A model generated the notes under the pieces. It saw only the letters and a list, made by a program, of their open reading frames with translations. It did not search any database and was not told the origin of the DNA. From NCBI GenBank assembly GCA_964342805.1, contig CAYFHQ010000044.1:1-28000 (forward strand): a DNA stretch of 28,000 bases, given 5' to 3'. The stretch is from CAYFHQ01 sp964342805. Lineage in GTDB: Bacteria; Bacillota; Clostridia; Peptostreptococcales; Acidaminobacteraceae. Positions 20,303-28,000 of the stretch are shown in pieces. The position numbers were made by a program, and so were the translations under genes. Position 1 is the first letter of the stretch; every line of letters begins with the position of its first letter.

Positions 20303-20827
20303 TTAGAGGGCCTTACTCAGGACCACACTCATATAGTTGGTCCCAGGCCAGTCCGTTGTGGCCACCTGGCGGTAGCCCATCTTCTTGTAAAAGGCGATCA
20401 GGTGGTGGGCGTGTTCAGAGGTGTCCAGGGACAACTCCTTGACCCCGGCCAGGGTCCGGGCCTGGTCCTCCATGAGGGCCATCATGTGGACGCCAATCCC
20501 CTGCTTTTGTAAGTCCGGATGAACTGCAAACTGGCCAACCACTGACACATGGTCTTGGTTGTACCAGTCACAAATATCATTGGGTCTGGGGGCGTAGAGG
20601 GACAAAGTCGCTACCATCCGCCCCTCCTGGAGGCCGATAAGGGTATAGGCCGCCTTGGCAATCCGGTTCTGGGTGACACTGGCGTCCTGGGTGGCCGCCA
20701 GGTAGTTCATGCCCCTTTCCTTCAGGGGCATGTAGGCCCGGTTTAAAAGCCGTGTAAGGTCTTCCAGTGAGTCTTGGTCCGTCCATTGGCGAAAATCCAC
20801 CCCTCGGTAACTGGTTATTTTATCCAT
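20303..20827 (-). CDS. GNAT family N-acetyltransferase
   Basis: A 174-residue acetyltransferase. The acetyl-CoA loop is QFAVHPDLQKQGIGVHMM (99-116), where Q-x-x-G-x-G binds the pyrophosphate, preceded by the beta-bulge strand VSVV and followed by a C-terminal IAFYKKMGYRQV segment typical of the fold. The ATG at 20827 has GGGGGA seven bases upstream. It is the promoter-proximal gene of a two-gene operon with the WYL regulator. The substrate is unknown. Confidence 0.88.
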   Translation of the reverse strand: MDKITSYRGVDFRQWTDQDSLEDLTRLLNRAYMPLKERGMNYLAATQDASVTQNRIAKAAYTLIGLQEGRMVATLSLYAPRPNDICDWYNQDHVSVVGQFAVHPDLQKQGIGVHMMALMEDQARTLAGVKELSLDTSEHAHHLIAFYKKMGYRQVATTDWPGTNYMSVVLSKAL

Positions 20828-20928
20828 TCTTCCCCCACTTTCTTGAGCCGACTGCCCCCATAAAGGGAAGACAGGCCAGCCGCTTGACGATCATTTCTAC
20901 TCTTCCTATTACTCATCTACTCTGGTCA

Positions 20929-20956
20929 AGTATACCAAGCCTGAGCCACAAAACAA
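20929..20956 (-). promoter_or_regulatory. promoter of the acetyltransferase-WYL operon
   Basis: Minus strand TTGTTT (20956-20951), a 16-base spacer and TATACT (20934-20929) preceded by TGG, an extended -10. The -35 and spacing are identical to the hyd promoter. The -35 overlaps the T tail of the msrB terminator. Confidence 0.6.
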
Positions 20957-20987
20957 AACGACCACGGGTGGGTTGCCCATGGTCGTT
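20951..20987 (-). terminator. terminator of msrB
   Basis: AACGACCA (20957-20964) pairs with TGGTCGTT (20980-20987), with GGG/CCC pairing inside. On the minus strand it ends in TTTTGTTT. Confidence 0.8.
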
Positions 20988-21030
20988 CAAATGACAGGTT
21001 TGTCTGCTTCCACAAGGTGACTCAGAAGGC

Positions 21031-21477
21031 TTATAGGTCCTGTAAAAAGTCCCCATAACCCTCTGCTTTCATTTGGTCCTTGGCCACAAATCGAATGGAA
21101 GCCGAGTTAATACAGTAGCGCAGGCCACCCCGGTCCACAGGTCCATCTGTAAAGACATGGCCCAAGTGGGAGTCCCCATGCTTGCTCCGTACTTCCACCC
21201 GGATCATGCCATGGGTGGTGTCCTTAAACTCTACAACATTCCCTGCCACCAGGGGTTTGGTGAAAGACGGCCAACCACAGGAAGAGTCAAACTTGTCAGC
21301 CGAACTAAAGAGAGGTTCGCCGCTGACAATATCCACATAGATGCCCGGGGCAAAGAAGTCCCAATACGCGTTATGAAAGGGCCGCTCCGTGCCATTTTCC
21401 TGGGTTACGGTAAATTGAATTTGGGTCAAAGACTGCTTGAGGGTCTGCAGGTCTGGTTTTTTATAGGTTTTGGTCAT
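21031..21477 (-). CDS. msrB: peptide methionine (R)-S-oxide reductase MsrB
   Basis: A 148-residue enzyme that reduces methionine-R-sulfoxide in oxidised proteins. The catalytic cysteine is Cys122 in RYCINSASIRF, and Cys67 in SSCGWPSF could resolve the sulfenic acid. His residues in GDSHLGHVF complete the site. The zinc CxxC pairs of one MsrB subgroup are absent. AAGGAG lies before the ATG at 21477. It is a stand-alone MsrB: no MsrA domain is fused or adjacent. It has a clear terminator, and the extended -10-like TGGTATGAG about 20 bases upstream may be its promoter. Confidence 0.95.
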   Translation of the reverse strand: MTKTYKKPDLQTLKQSLTQIQFTVTQENGTERPFHNAYWDFFAPGIYVDIVSGEPLFSSADKFDSSCGWPSFTKPLVAGNVVEFKDTTHGMIRVEVRSKHGDSHLGHVFTDGPVDRGGLRYCINSASIRFVAKDQMKAEGYGDFLQDL

Positions 21478-21531
21478 TGTATACTCCTTCCGTTCACTTT
21501 ACTCATACCACGGGAGGAAGGATTAAAACAC

Positions 21532-22065
21532 CTAGTCCCCTCTAGGCCTCTTTCCCATGAAGACCACCCCGTGGGGCAGGTGGGAAAAGGTCTTGGTGGA
21601 CAGGTGGCGGTAGCCACAGCCTTGATAAAAGCGGATTAGGGGGTGGTTTTCTGCAATAAGACCCACCTTCCACCCCTGGGCCCAGCCCGCCGCCACATGG
21701 GACCGACTCAAGTCCTCCAAGGCTTCCATTAAGACTCTTCCAAGTCCCTTGCCCTGGAAATCCGGATCAACGGCCAACCGCTGGATGACCACCCACTGTT
21801 TTTTCAGAACAAAGCCCCCACAGGCCACCAGGGTCTCTCCCTGCCAAATCCCCCACAGGTCAAGTCCTCCAGCCACTTCCGACTTGAGTCTACCAAAGTC
21901 CGTAAAGGCCCCGTTTCCCTTGCAGTTTTCAGGGGTTAGGCCAAAGGTTTCCGCCACCGGTCCAAAGGCCCTTCCAAGTAGAGCGGCCGCTGCCCGCAGG
22001 TCGTGGTCAGTGTAAAGGGAGACCGCTTGTTCTTTTATTGTTTGGCTCTGAAGCGCATCTTTCAA
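21532..22065 (-). CDS. GNAT family N-acetyltransferase
   Basis: A 177-residue acetyltransferase starting at a TTG, chosen because AAGGAGG lies five bases upstream. The acetyl-CoA motif is LAVDPDFQGKGLGRVLMEAL (97-116) with Q-G-K-G-L-G, and the typical C-terminal ENHPLIRFYQGCGYRHL is present. It differs from the acetyltransferase at 20303-20827, so this is not a recent duplication. It lies upstream of msrB on the same strand with 54 bases between them. The substrate is unknown. Confidence 0.87.
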   Translation of the reverse strand: MKDALQSQTIKEQAVSLYTDHDLRAAAALLGRAFGPVAETFGLTPENCKGNGAFTDFGRLKSEVAGGLDLWGIWQGETLVACGGFVLKKQWVVIQRLAVDPDFQGKGLGRVLMEALEDLSRSHVAAGWAQGWKVGLIAENHPLIRFYQGCGYRHLSTKTFSHLPHGVVFMGKRPRGD

Positions 22066-22088
22066 AAGGTCCTCCTTGGTCGGGACAG

Positions 22089-22125
22089 AAAAAACGCCCG
22101 GTCTATGGTGGCACCTGGGCGTTTT
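22089..22125 (-). terminator. terminator of the DUF3052-like gene
   Basis: AAAACGCCC (22091-22099) pairs with GGGCGTTTT (22117-22125), with an inner GGT/ACC pair. A T run follows on the minus strand. It sits just after the gene and just before the TTG-started acetyltransferase. Confidence 0.85.
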
Positions 22126-22132
22126 ATGGTCA

Positions 22133-22534
22133 TTATTTTTTCTTCACCTTGGACTTGTCCCTGAAGCGCAGGGCAGACCAGTCCTTGTCCAGGGCCACTT
22201 GGCGGACTGGACGGAAGTTGACGTCTTCCAGCATGGGGGCTATGGTGTCCCGGCTACAGTCGGACCCCACATAAAGTTTGGACGTTTTTTTCGGGTAGGA
22301 CAGCCACAGAAGGCCGTCGTCTTCCAAAAGGGGAACCGCCAACCGCGCCCGCTGGTTGAGGTCCTCCATCATATCTCCAAAGACCTGGATAAAGCCGTAG
22401 GATTCTTCCTTGGGTTCTGTATGCACCGGATTGTCAAAGGCCTCCAGGACCTCCTTGTATTCCTCAGGCGCACCCAAGATAAGAACCGGAATGGTTTCGT
22501 CTTTTAACTGCATTTTTTTCACTATGCTATGCAT
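22133..22534 (-). CDS. DUF3052-like protein, function unknown
   Basis: A 133-residue cytoplasmic protein. The segment LEDDGLLWLSYPKKTSKL, followed by a DxxRD-like stretch (GSDCSRDTIAPML) and the end VRQVALDKDWSALRFR, resembles the DUF3052 family, which has a fixed WxxYPK motif and a C-terminal DWSALR. The ATG at 22534 has GGAGG five bases upstream; an in-frame TTG at 22546 overlaps that site. The last residues are lysine-rich (KSKVKKK). It is probably monocistronic with its own terminator. No function is known for the family. Confidence 0.75.
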   Translation of the reverse strand: MHSIVKKMQLKDETIPVLILGAPEEYKEVLEAFDNPVHTEPKEESYGFIQVFGDMMEDLNQRARLAVPLLEDDGLLWLSYPKKTSKLYVGSDCSRDTIAPMLEDVNFRPVRQVALDKDWSALRFRDKSKVKKK

Positions 22535-22695
22535 ATGAACCTCCAAACTATACGAAAATGCTCTCCCATTCTTTCCATTCGCCGTCCCCTCTTTTTATCC
22601 TCTTTCCATTTTTTCACCCTTGGAACATTTCACTTGACCCGCATGGACCACCCAATTTCGGGTATATATAAAACGGAGTTCGAGGAGGTGATTCT

Positions 22696-22914
22696 ATGAA
22701 CAGAAAAGAACTGCTCGATGAAATCATCAACTTAAAGGAACGCCGCCGTGTATTGGAAGTGGAGTGTGGCGAGAGTACCTGCAACATCGAAACATTCTCA
22801 AAACACGAAATGCACCAAATGGAAGAAGACATGATGGTTACAGACTCCTGCGTGGCGCTAGACATCGTAAGTTCCATGATCGAGAAGGACGAAGAGACTT
22901 TCCGAAGAATCTAA
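22696..22914 (+). CDS. small acidic helical protein, unknown
   Basis: A 72-residue protein from an ATG preceded by an almost full-length ribosome site (AGGAGGTGAT, about five bases away). The sequence is nearly all predicted helix, rich in Glu, Met and Asp (EDMMVTDSCVALDIVSSMIE). Its first 20 residues (NRKELLDEIINLKERRRVLE) have heptad-like spacing, suggesting a short coiled coil, and there are three scattered cysteines. A TATATA box lies about 30 bases upstream with no good -35. A strong terminator follows. No family was recognised; strong translation signals and separate transcription argue that it is real. Confidence 0.7.
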   Translation: MNRKELLDEIINLKERRRVLEVECGESTCNIETFSKHEMHQMEEDMMVTDSCVALDIVSSMIEKDEETFRRI

Positions 22915-22953
22915 CCTTCGGAGCATACTTAGTCATAAGATTGAACTGCCCTT

Positions 22954-22997
22954 AACCCATTGAGATGCGCCCGCTGGCCACTCTAATGGGTTTTTTT
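22954..22997 (+). terminator. terminator overlapping the end of the convergent gene
   Basis: AACCCATT (22954-22961) pairs with AATGGGTT (22985-22992), and five more T residues follow (22993-22997). The T run and 3' arm double as the last codons (Lys-Lys-Thr-His-stop) of the gene on the other strand. Confidence 0.88.
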
Positions 22998-23663
22998 CAT
23001 GAATTCCACGTACAGGTTGGTCGTGGTGCCCAGGACAAAGGTGGTCAGTAGGTATTGGAACCACAGTTGAACCACCTGTCCGCCGGGAAAGGCAAACCAG
23101 GTGAGGCCCATGGTGGTGGGCAGGGTGAAGAGGACCATGGGAATGGCCATAACCAAGGCCACTAGAATGGTGGTTCCCAGGTTGCTGTGGGCGATCTTGT
23201 GGGACCGCTTGATGGCCGCCAGATTAATGTGTCCCTCCAGGGCCACGGCATGATAGGTGAAGAGGAGGACAATGCTGGCGTAAAGGCCCGGTAGGACCAC
23301 AAACATGAGCCCGATCAGGGTCAAGAGGACCTTGAGGAGGACGGCGCCCATTATGCCAAAGAAGAGGTCAACCGTGTCCAGGAGTTGGACTTTGATATTG
23401 CCCATTCTGGCAGTTTTTAAGTTGGCAAAGGCTCGGATCAGTACGACGCTCATAAAACCAACGATTAAACTTTCCACCATGAGCCTGGAAAAACTGTAGG
23501 TGCTGCCTCCATCTGTACCTAAAATCCACCGCAAGCCGTAGTCTACTGCGCTAACAGCTAAGGTCAGGTAGGTCACCATGAGTAAAAAGTAGATCAAGTG
23601 GACCCGCATGGCCTTGTAGGATTGTTTCATGGCGCTTGTTAGGCGCCCCAGTGTCGCTCCCAT
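22983..23663 (-). CDS. integral membrane protein, unknown
   Basis: A 226-residue protein with about six predicted membrane helices (approximately 22-40, 65-82, 103-124, 126-142, 163-180 and 190-215). The start (MGATLGRLTSAMKQSYKAM) is amphipathic. The segment ALEGHINLAAIKRSHKIAHSNLG between helices is the kind of loop seen in DUF975/YciC-like membrane proteins, in which a short KRS-type stretch precedes the last helices, but the match is only suggestive. The start at 23663 has AAAGGAG at about nine bases. No partner genes are near. It is tail to tail with the small helical gene. Confidence 0.75.
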   Translation of the reverse strand: MGATLGRLTSAMKQSYKAMRVHLIYFLLMVTYLTLAVSAVDYGLRWILGTDGGSTYSFSRLMVESLIVGFMSVVLIRAFANLKTARMGNIKVQLLDTVDLFFGIMGAVLLKVLLTLIGLMFVVLPGLYASIVLLFTYHAVALEGHINLAAIKRSHKIAHSNLGTTILVALVMAIPMVLFTLPTTMGLTWFAFPGGQVVQLWFQYLLTTFVLGTTTNLYVEFMKKTH

Positions 23664-23799
23664 ACGTCACTCTCCTTTTATCTATTACCTTTACACTACC
23701 ATAGCCACCTGGCCTACGGGGACAATTTTGAAATTTCTTAAAGGGATTTGTCGATCAAAGTCGAATAGGTAGTCCTGTGAGTCAGTTGAGGAGGACCTT

Positions 23800-24897
23800 A
23801 TGGATCTAGAATATAAATGTAGAAAATGTGATCTAACTGTGCCCGCCAGTTCAGGGGCCATCCACTGCCATTGCGGTGGCTTATACGACTTGGCCTGGGC
23901 AGCCGACCATTTGGTGGTGGACCCCTTTATTTGGTCCCAGTTCCGTTACCACGAGGCCATGCCCGTGGGTGACGGGCCCTGGCAACCCATGAGCCTGGGT
24001 GAGGGTATGACCCCCCTGGTGCAACTGGACGCCTCCATGCCTGGCATTTTTGTCAAACAAGACTACATGATGCCTACCGGGTCTTTTAAGGACCGGGGGG
24101 CAGTCATTATGGTGGCCAAGGCCCTTGAATACGGGGCCCAGCGGATCATTCAAGATTCCAGTGGCAATGCGGGAACCTCCGTGGCTGCTTATGCTGCCCG
24201 AGCAGGCATTCCCTGTGATATATACATACCGGTTTCTACTACAGAAAATAAGGCCACACAAATCGAGGTCCACGGGGCTACAGTCCACCGGGTGGAAGGT
24301 TCTCGGGAGGACACGGCCCGGGCTGCCTACCAGGCTGCCCAGGAAGAAGACGTTTATTATGCCAGCCATGTCTACAACCCCTTTTTCCACCAAGGGACCA
24401 AAACCTATGCCTTTGAAATCGTTGAGCAACTGGGCCGGGCACCGGACACCCTGGTTGTTCCAGTGGGCAACGGCACCCTCTTGATCGGGGCCTGGATTGG
24501 CTTTAGTGACATGCTACGGATTGGACAGACCCACAGGATGCCCCGGATTATCGCAGTCCAATCTGAGGGATGTGCCCCCATATACGAGGCCTTTGTGGCA
24601 GGAGCTGACACGGTTCAACCGGCGGACAACACGGGGACCACGGCTGACGGCATCGCCATAGCTGACCCCAAACGGGGCGACCAGATCCTCCATGCCATCC
24701 GGGACACCGGCGGTATAGTCGTCAAGGCACCAGAGAACCAGATCATGCCTTGGCAGGCGGTTCTAGCCGAAAAAGGATTTTATGTGGAACCCACTACAGC
24801 AGCTACCTTTGCAGGCTTTGACGCCTGGAAGCAGGCCACGGATGAGGAACCTGGTATTACGGTCCTGCCCCTTTGTGGGACGGGGCTGAAATTATAG
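23800..24897 (+). CDS. thrC: threonine-synthase-like PLP enzyme
   Basis: A 365-residue fold-type II PLP enzyme. A four-Cys zinc-ribbon start (Cys7, Cys10, Cys23, Cys25) is followed by the PLP lysine in GSFKDRG (94-100, Lys97), the substrate loop SSGNAGTS (120-127) and the phosphate-binding VGNGTLL. The end ITVLPLCGTGLK matches the threonine synthase C-terminus. Threonine synthase converts O-phosphohomoserine to threonine. The zinc-ribbon branch also contains cysteate synthase and related enzymes, so the symbol is tentative. GAGGAGG lies before the ATG. It stands alone: no hom or thrB genes flank it. Confidence 0.85.
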   Translation: MDLEYKCRKCDLTVPASSGAIHCHCGGLYDLAWAADHLVVDPFIWSQFRYHEAMPVGDGPWQPMSLGEGMTPLVQLDASMPGIFVKQDYMMPTGSFKDRGAVIMVAKALEYGAQRIIQDSSGNAGTSVAAYAARAGIPCDIYIPVSTTENKATQIEVHGATVHRVEGSREDTARAAYQAAQEEDVYYASHVYNPFFHQGTKTYAFEIVEQLGRAPDTLVVPVGNGTLLIGAWIGFSDMLRIGQTHRMPRIIAVQSEGCAPIYEAFVAGADTVQPADNTGTTADGIAIADPKRGDQILHAIRDTGGIVVKAPENQIMPWQAVLAEKGFYVEPTTAATFAGFDAWKQATDEEPGITVLPLCGTGLKL

Positions 24898-24917
24898 GAA
24901 CCCTTTCAAAAGAACTA

Positions 24918-24958
24918 CCCCTAGGCAAATGAGAGAGAGCCCTCCCTTTGCCTAGGGG
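24918..24958 (+). terminator. terminator of thrC
   Basis: A perfect 12-bp stem CCCCTAGGCAAA/TTTGCCTAGGGG (24918-24929 with 24947-24958) with ATTTTA after it. The stem is strong but the T tail is weak. Confidence 0.7.
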
Positions 24959-25261
24959 ACATTTTATGGAATAATCAACCACTAATTATTTAGATTCTCA
25001 CAATGAATAAACAATTTCATTGAGGCCGCCAACCGATCTTACCTTTGCACGTGTATGGATTTCAGAAAAAAGAAGTTCGGATTTCAAACAGTGATTTTTT
25101 TAAAGGACATTAACACTAAATTTTCGATAGATCTTCATTCCCATCTACATGTTCCAAAACAATTTGACAGTTTGGTATCTATCTAGCGAACTATTCCATC
25201 CATATTTTTTATACGGTTGCAATGTTTGTTTTTAAAGCCTTGTTTAAACCATATTGTGAAA
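24959..25261. other. AT-rich gene-free stretch
   Basis: Composition drops to AT-rich right after the thrC terminator. No ribosome site with a plausible frame and no clear terminator for the exporter gene that ends at 25262. GGATTTCA occurs twice (near 25064 and 25078), and a short hairpin CCATAT/ATACGG lies near 25200-25216. This marks the compositional border of the right end. Confidence 0.4.
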
Positions 25262-27703
25262 TCATTTCATATAACCTGTTTCAATCTTAGTATATTTCTC
25301 AACTACAAGTAAAATCGCTGGAAGAACTACTACAGAAGCAATCAAGCAGTAAAAAACACCCATAAACAATAACTGACCTAACCCAGATACCAAAGGATCT
25401 TTCACAAACACTAAACCACCAAAACCAATCATTGTAGTCAACGAAGTAATCACGACAGACTTCCCAGTCGTTCGTAGCATAAACAAAACATCTCCCTTTG
25501 CTATTCCTAGATATTTATGCATCATATGAATACCATCATCAATGCCAATGCCGATGATTAAAGGGAGGGCTGCAATATTTGCTGCATTAAATTGTATGTT
25601 AAATACTGACATCGTCTTTAATAGCAATAGAGCTCCAACTGTTACTGGGATTATAACTAACAGAACGTATTTTATTTTTTTGAAATCTAGCCAAACAAGA
25701 ATAAACAGGACACTCGCAACGATTACCGAGCCAAATACTAGGTCTTCTCTTAGATAATCGACAATTTTAACCCACATAAATGGGGTTCCACTTGCTTTTT
25801 GAGAAGTCGTACTAATGACATTGACAAGATCTTTCATTTCATCTTCTTCCCAGCTGTTTGGGTTCCCGTAAACAAAAGTTGCAATCTGGCCATCCTTCGA
25901 AACATATTTATCGGTAATGGACTCTGGAAGTGTAGATATCGAAATTACATCTGTGTCAGTGCCCCGCCCCAGATCCATAATCCCTTTCGCAAGGGATTGG
26001 AGCATTCTGGAAATATCATCACTACTCTCTTCACTTAATCCAAAGGGCTGTTTGGTTCTAATCGAGTTGAACTGAGTTTTTATCTCATCACTCAATACTA
26101 ATCTCGTATTATATAACTCTCGTAATTTGTCTATTCTATAACTTTGATTTGATGGTATATAATTTGTTATAGCATCTAGGTTTCCAATCTTAGGGTTTCT
26201 GACTAAATCTTCAGCAATCGACCGAACTTCATCAATCGATTCTGATTCTATAATGCTATATTCAAGTGAAATACCAAGCTCTTTGATGAGTTCCTCCTGT
26301 AAAACAACTGACTCAAGCGGAGGTAAGAGTGAAAAAGCATTATAGTTGAAATTCAAATTTAGACCTGCGAGTGGAATGCCCATTACAATAACCACGAATA
26401 TAATTGTAATGATAACTCGCTGCTTTGACAATATTGCAAAGTATTGTGTCCAGATAATGGATTTCCTACTTGTCTCTTCCTTGGTAGTCGATATTTTATC
26501 TGAATAAGCTATAATAAATATTAAAACGCTAGCAAATGTTAAAATAATACCCGTTCCGGCAACAAAAGCCAGTTCTTTTAAACCGATAAACTTTGAAAAA
26601 CCTAGTGAAAAGAATGCTGTTGCAGTTGTTAATGCTCCCATAGTAATACTTCGTAGGTATCCTTTTAGAAGGTAGGCCACACGATCAGATGGTTTGATAT
26701 CAGTTTCTAATATTGGTGTCATAAAATGTATCGAAAAATCAATTCCAAGCCCTAACATGATTATCGAAAAAATACTCGTGATTAAGTTTAGCCGACCTAT
26801 TACAAGATAATTGACCCCCAATGTCCATATAATTCCAACAACGACTGGTATTGCTGCAAACAACGCTGCAAGAACCCTTCCATACGCCACTGTAAACATT
26901 ATTGATATTAATAATAAAGTCACAATAGTAACTACAGCAATTCGAAGATTAAGCGATTTTTGTTGCTCTTCCATCATTTTAGCCATGCCCGTAATCTCAA
27001 CGTCTAGATCACCTGGAAGTTTGATCTCTTTTAGAGCATCTTCTACGGCTCCCACCATGCTAGTAAAGAACAACATATCATGATCAGGATTTACAGGCCT
27101 AATAACCATCATATAGCGTTTGCTATCCTCTAAGTAATAGTATCCATTGGACAGATCAATTCCACTTAGGCTATTTAAACTCAGAGAGGTCATTTGCATA
27201 TTTCTCAATTTAATACCTAGCTCTTCCGCATCCCCATCACCCTCTTGTAACAATAGAGATTCCATTACAGACAGATTATTTTCCAGACCAAGTATGCTGA
27301 GCGTTGCGGGATTCATGTCTAACATATCTACAATTTCATTGAAGCTCTCATCATCAGCATAATAAATCCAATTATCCTCGAAAAATGTAATTGGAACTCT
27401 GTACTCAACATTTTTTACAAAAGTATTCAGACCCATTAGTTCTTCTGCAATCTCGCCAATTGCTCTCTCTGTTTCTGCAGATTCCTCACCTGTAATCAAA
27501 AGAATTAGATTATCAAACCCACCGAACTTTTTTGATACAATATTGAATTGTTCTACAGTGGGGTCAGATGTAGGCAAAAGCGTATAGGTGCCCATATCAA
27601 TCTGTGTTTTAGAAGCGAAGTATCCTAGAATAACCGTAACAAGAACTAATAGTATAGTTGTCGTCCACATTGCCCTTTTGGTTATATTTTTCCACTTTGT
27701 CAT
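25262..27703 (-). CDS. MMPL/RND-family exporter
   Basis: An 813-residue RND-superfamily membrane protein in two similar halves. Each half has one helix, a large extracytoplasmic domain, then five helices. The conserved helix-4 motifs are visible: GLGIDFSIHFM in the first half and GIGIDDGIHMMHKY in the second, whose Asp residues relay protons. AAAGGAG lies five bases before the ATG at 27703; an upstream start at 27718 is inside the site's surroundings. MMPL relatives move lipids, hopanoids or other hydrophobic molecules outward using the proton gradient. No fusion-protein or regulator gene is adjacent in the window. It is much more AT-rich than the middle genes, consistent with separate origin. 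Confidence 0.9.
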   Translation of the reverse strand: MTKWKNITKRAMWTTTILLVLVTVILGYFASKTQIDMGTYTLLPTSDPTVEQFNIVSKKFGGFDNLILLITGEESAETERAIGEIAEELMGLNTFVKNVEYRVPITFFEDNWIYYADDESFNEIVDMLDMNPATLSILGLENNLSVMESLLLQEGDGDAEELGIKLRNMQMTSLSLNSLSGIDLSNGYYYLEDSKRYMMVIRPVNPDHDMLFFTSMVGAVEDALKEIKLPGDLDVEITGMAKMMEEQQKSLNLRIAVVTIVTLLLISIMFTVAYGRVLAALFAAIPVVVGIIWTLGVNYLVIGRLNLITSIFSIIMLGLGIDFSIHFMTPILETDIKPSDRVAYLLKGYLRSITMGALTTATAFFSLGFSKFIGLKELAFVAGTGIILTFASVLIFIIAYSDKISTTKEETSRKSIIWTQYFAILSKQRVIITIIFVVIVMGIPLAGLNLNFNYNAFSLLPPLESVVLQEELIKELGISLEYSIIESESIDEVRSIAEDLVRNPKIGNLDAITNYIPSNQSYRIDKLRELYNTRLVLSDEIKTQFNSIRTKQPFGLSEESSDDISRMLQSLAKGIMDLGRGTDTDVISISTLPESITDKYVSKDGQIATFVYGNPNSWEEDEMKDLVNVISTTSQKASGTPFMWVKIVDYLREDLVFGSVIVASVLFILVWLDFKKIKYVLLVIIPVTVGALLLLKTMSVFNIQFNAANIAALPLIIGIGIDDGIHMMHKYLGIAKGDVLFMLRTTGKSVVITSLTTMIGFGGLVFVKDPLVSGLGQLLFMGVFYCLIASVVVLPAILLVVEKYTKIETGYMK

Positions 27704-27904
27704 AAGCACTCCTTTCAAAAGTCAATCAAATCAGGTAGGTGAAGAAGTTTAAGATCTTTTCCATCCTCCTACATTATCACCTATACAAATCCATATTGAG
27801 CGCTTCCAATAATGTATACATAAGTTTAGAGAAGTTTTTACGATGATGTAAATCCTTCAGATAACTTCAGAAAACAAAAATAATTGCACAATTACGCATT
27901 TGAA
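27704..27904. other. upstream region of the exporter gene
   Basis: AT-rich with no gene. A possible weak minus-strand promoter is TTGGAA, an 18-base spacer and TATAGG near 27781-27812. Nothing else was recognised. Confidence 0.3.
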
Positions 27905-27949
27905 ACAGCGTTGTTTTTAGCAACAATGCTTTGGTGATAAAAACGCTGT
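27905..27949. repeat. long hairpin near the right edge
   Basis: ACAGCGTT (27905-27912) pairs with AACGCTGT (27942-27949), extended by T/A pairs after one bulged base. It lies 12 bases before the repeated motif, so it could be a stem bordering a mobile element or a terminator-like structure. Confidence 0.4.
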
Positions 27950-27961
27950 AAGCAGTCAAGT

Positions 27962-27993
27962 AAAGTAGGCCATTTTTCGCCAGAAAGTAGGCC
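27962..27993. repeat. paired motif, possible insertion-sequence end
   Basis: AAAGTAGGCC occurs at 27962-27971 and again at 27984-27993, a 22-base period, with TTTTTCGCCAG between. Multiple short repeats at about this spacing are a feature of IS21-family ends. The element itself would lie beyond the window, so the call is tentative. Confidence 0.4.
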
Positions 27994-28000
27994 GCTATTT

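Noticed and set aside
1..28000. CRISPR arrays, rRNA and tRNA genes
   Set aside because: No regularly spaced direct repeats and no cloverleaf-like or rRNA sequences were seen while reading both strands; a tRNA scan was not possible here.

Overview
The window looks like chromosomal DNA of an anaerobic, hydrogen-metabolising member of the Bacillota (Clostridia). The case rests on strong Shine-Dalgarno sites of the GGAGG type throughout, many intrinsic terminators, an NADH-linked electron-bifurcating type [FeFe]-hydrogenase operon, SUF genes, an HPr-like regulator and an adenosylcobalamin riboswitch. By eye the middle (about 0.7-24.9 kb) is moderately GC-rich, whereas both ends (1-540 and 24.96-28.0 kb) are clearly AT-rich. 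I cannot assign a genus from sequence alone.

Layout. (1) 39-458, minus: a small unrecognised lipoprotein. (2) 744-4929, plus: eight tightly overlapped genes in the order mrpE-F-G, mbhD-like, mbhE-like, mrpB-C-D. This is the gene order of the Na+/H+ antiporter half of membrane-bound hydrogenases (Mbh), with no hydrogenase half. (3) 5019-9462, minus: hydC-hydD-hydB-hydA, a soluble multisubunit [FeFe]-hydrogenase. It is driven by an extended -10 promoter with a Rex-like operator and a structured leader. (4) 10092-10328: an HPr-like protein lacking the phosphorylatable histidine. It is followed by a gene-free stretch that can fold into a three-way junction. (5) 10808-12695: two aldo/keto reductases, then a convergent aldose-epimerase-like gene. 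(6) 13710-14172: a complete adenosylcobalamin riboswitch that now controls only the 26-codon stump of a lipoprotein gene. (7) 14430-16028, minus: sufC plus an in-frame chimera of the SufB N-terminus and the SufU C-terminus, apparently produced by an internal deletion of the suf operon. (8) 16.2-24.9 kb: mostly single genes. These are a DUF1450-type protein, a 39-residue membrane peptide, a methyltransferase, a secreted/membrane protein with a Ser-Pro-Glu linker, a zinc-ribbon protein with a palindromic operator, a WYL regulator with an acetyltransferase, MsrB, a second acetyltransferase, a DUF3052-like protein, a small acidic helical protein, an integral membrane protein and a threonine-synthase-like enzyme. 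(9) 25262-27703, minus: a large AT-rich MMPL/RND-family exporter. Just beyond it, at the right edge, is a repeated motif that may be the end of an insertion sequence.

How the parts fit. The hydrogenase would exchange electrons among NADH, reduced ferredoxin and H2, and Rex-type control by the NADH/NAD+ ratio is consistent with its operator. The Mbh-order antiporter could use or maintain a sodium gradient in the same cell, but nothing here shows that the two are coupled. The two most unusual loci lie side by side: a cobalamin-riboswitch gene reduced to its signal peptide, and a suf operon collapsed to sufC plus a SufB-SufU chimera. Together they suggest deletions around 14-15 kb. A cell with so many Fe-S proteins should need another cluster-assembly system elsewhere, unless the junction is an assembly error.
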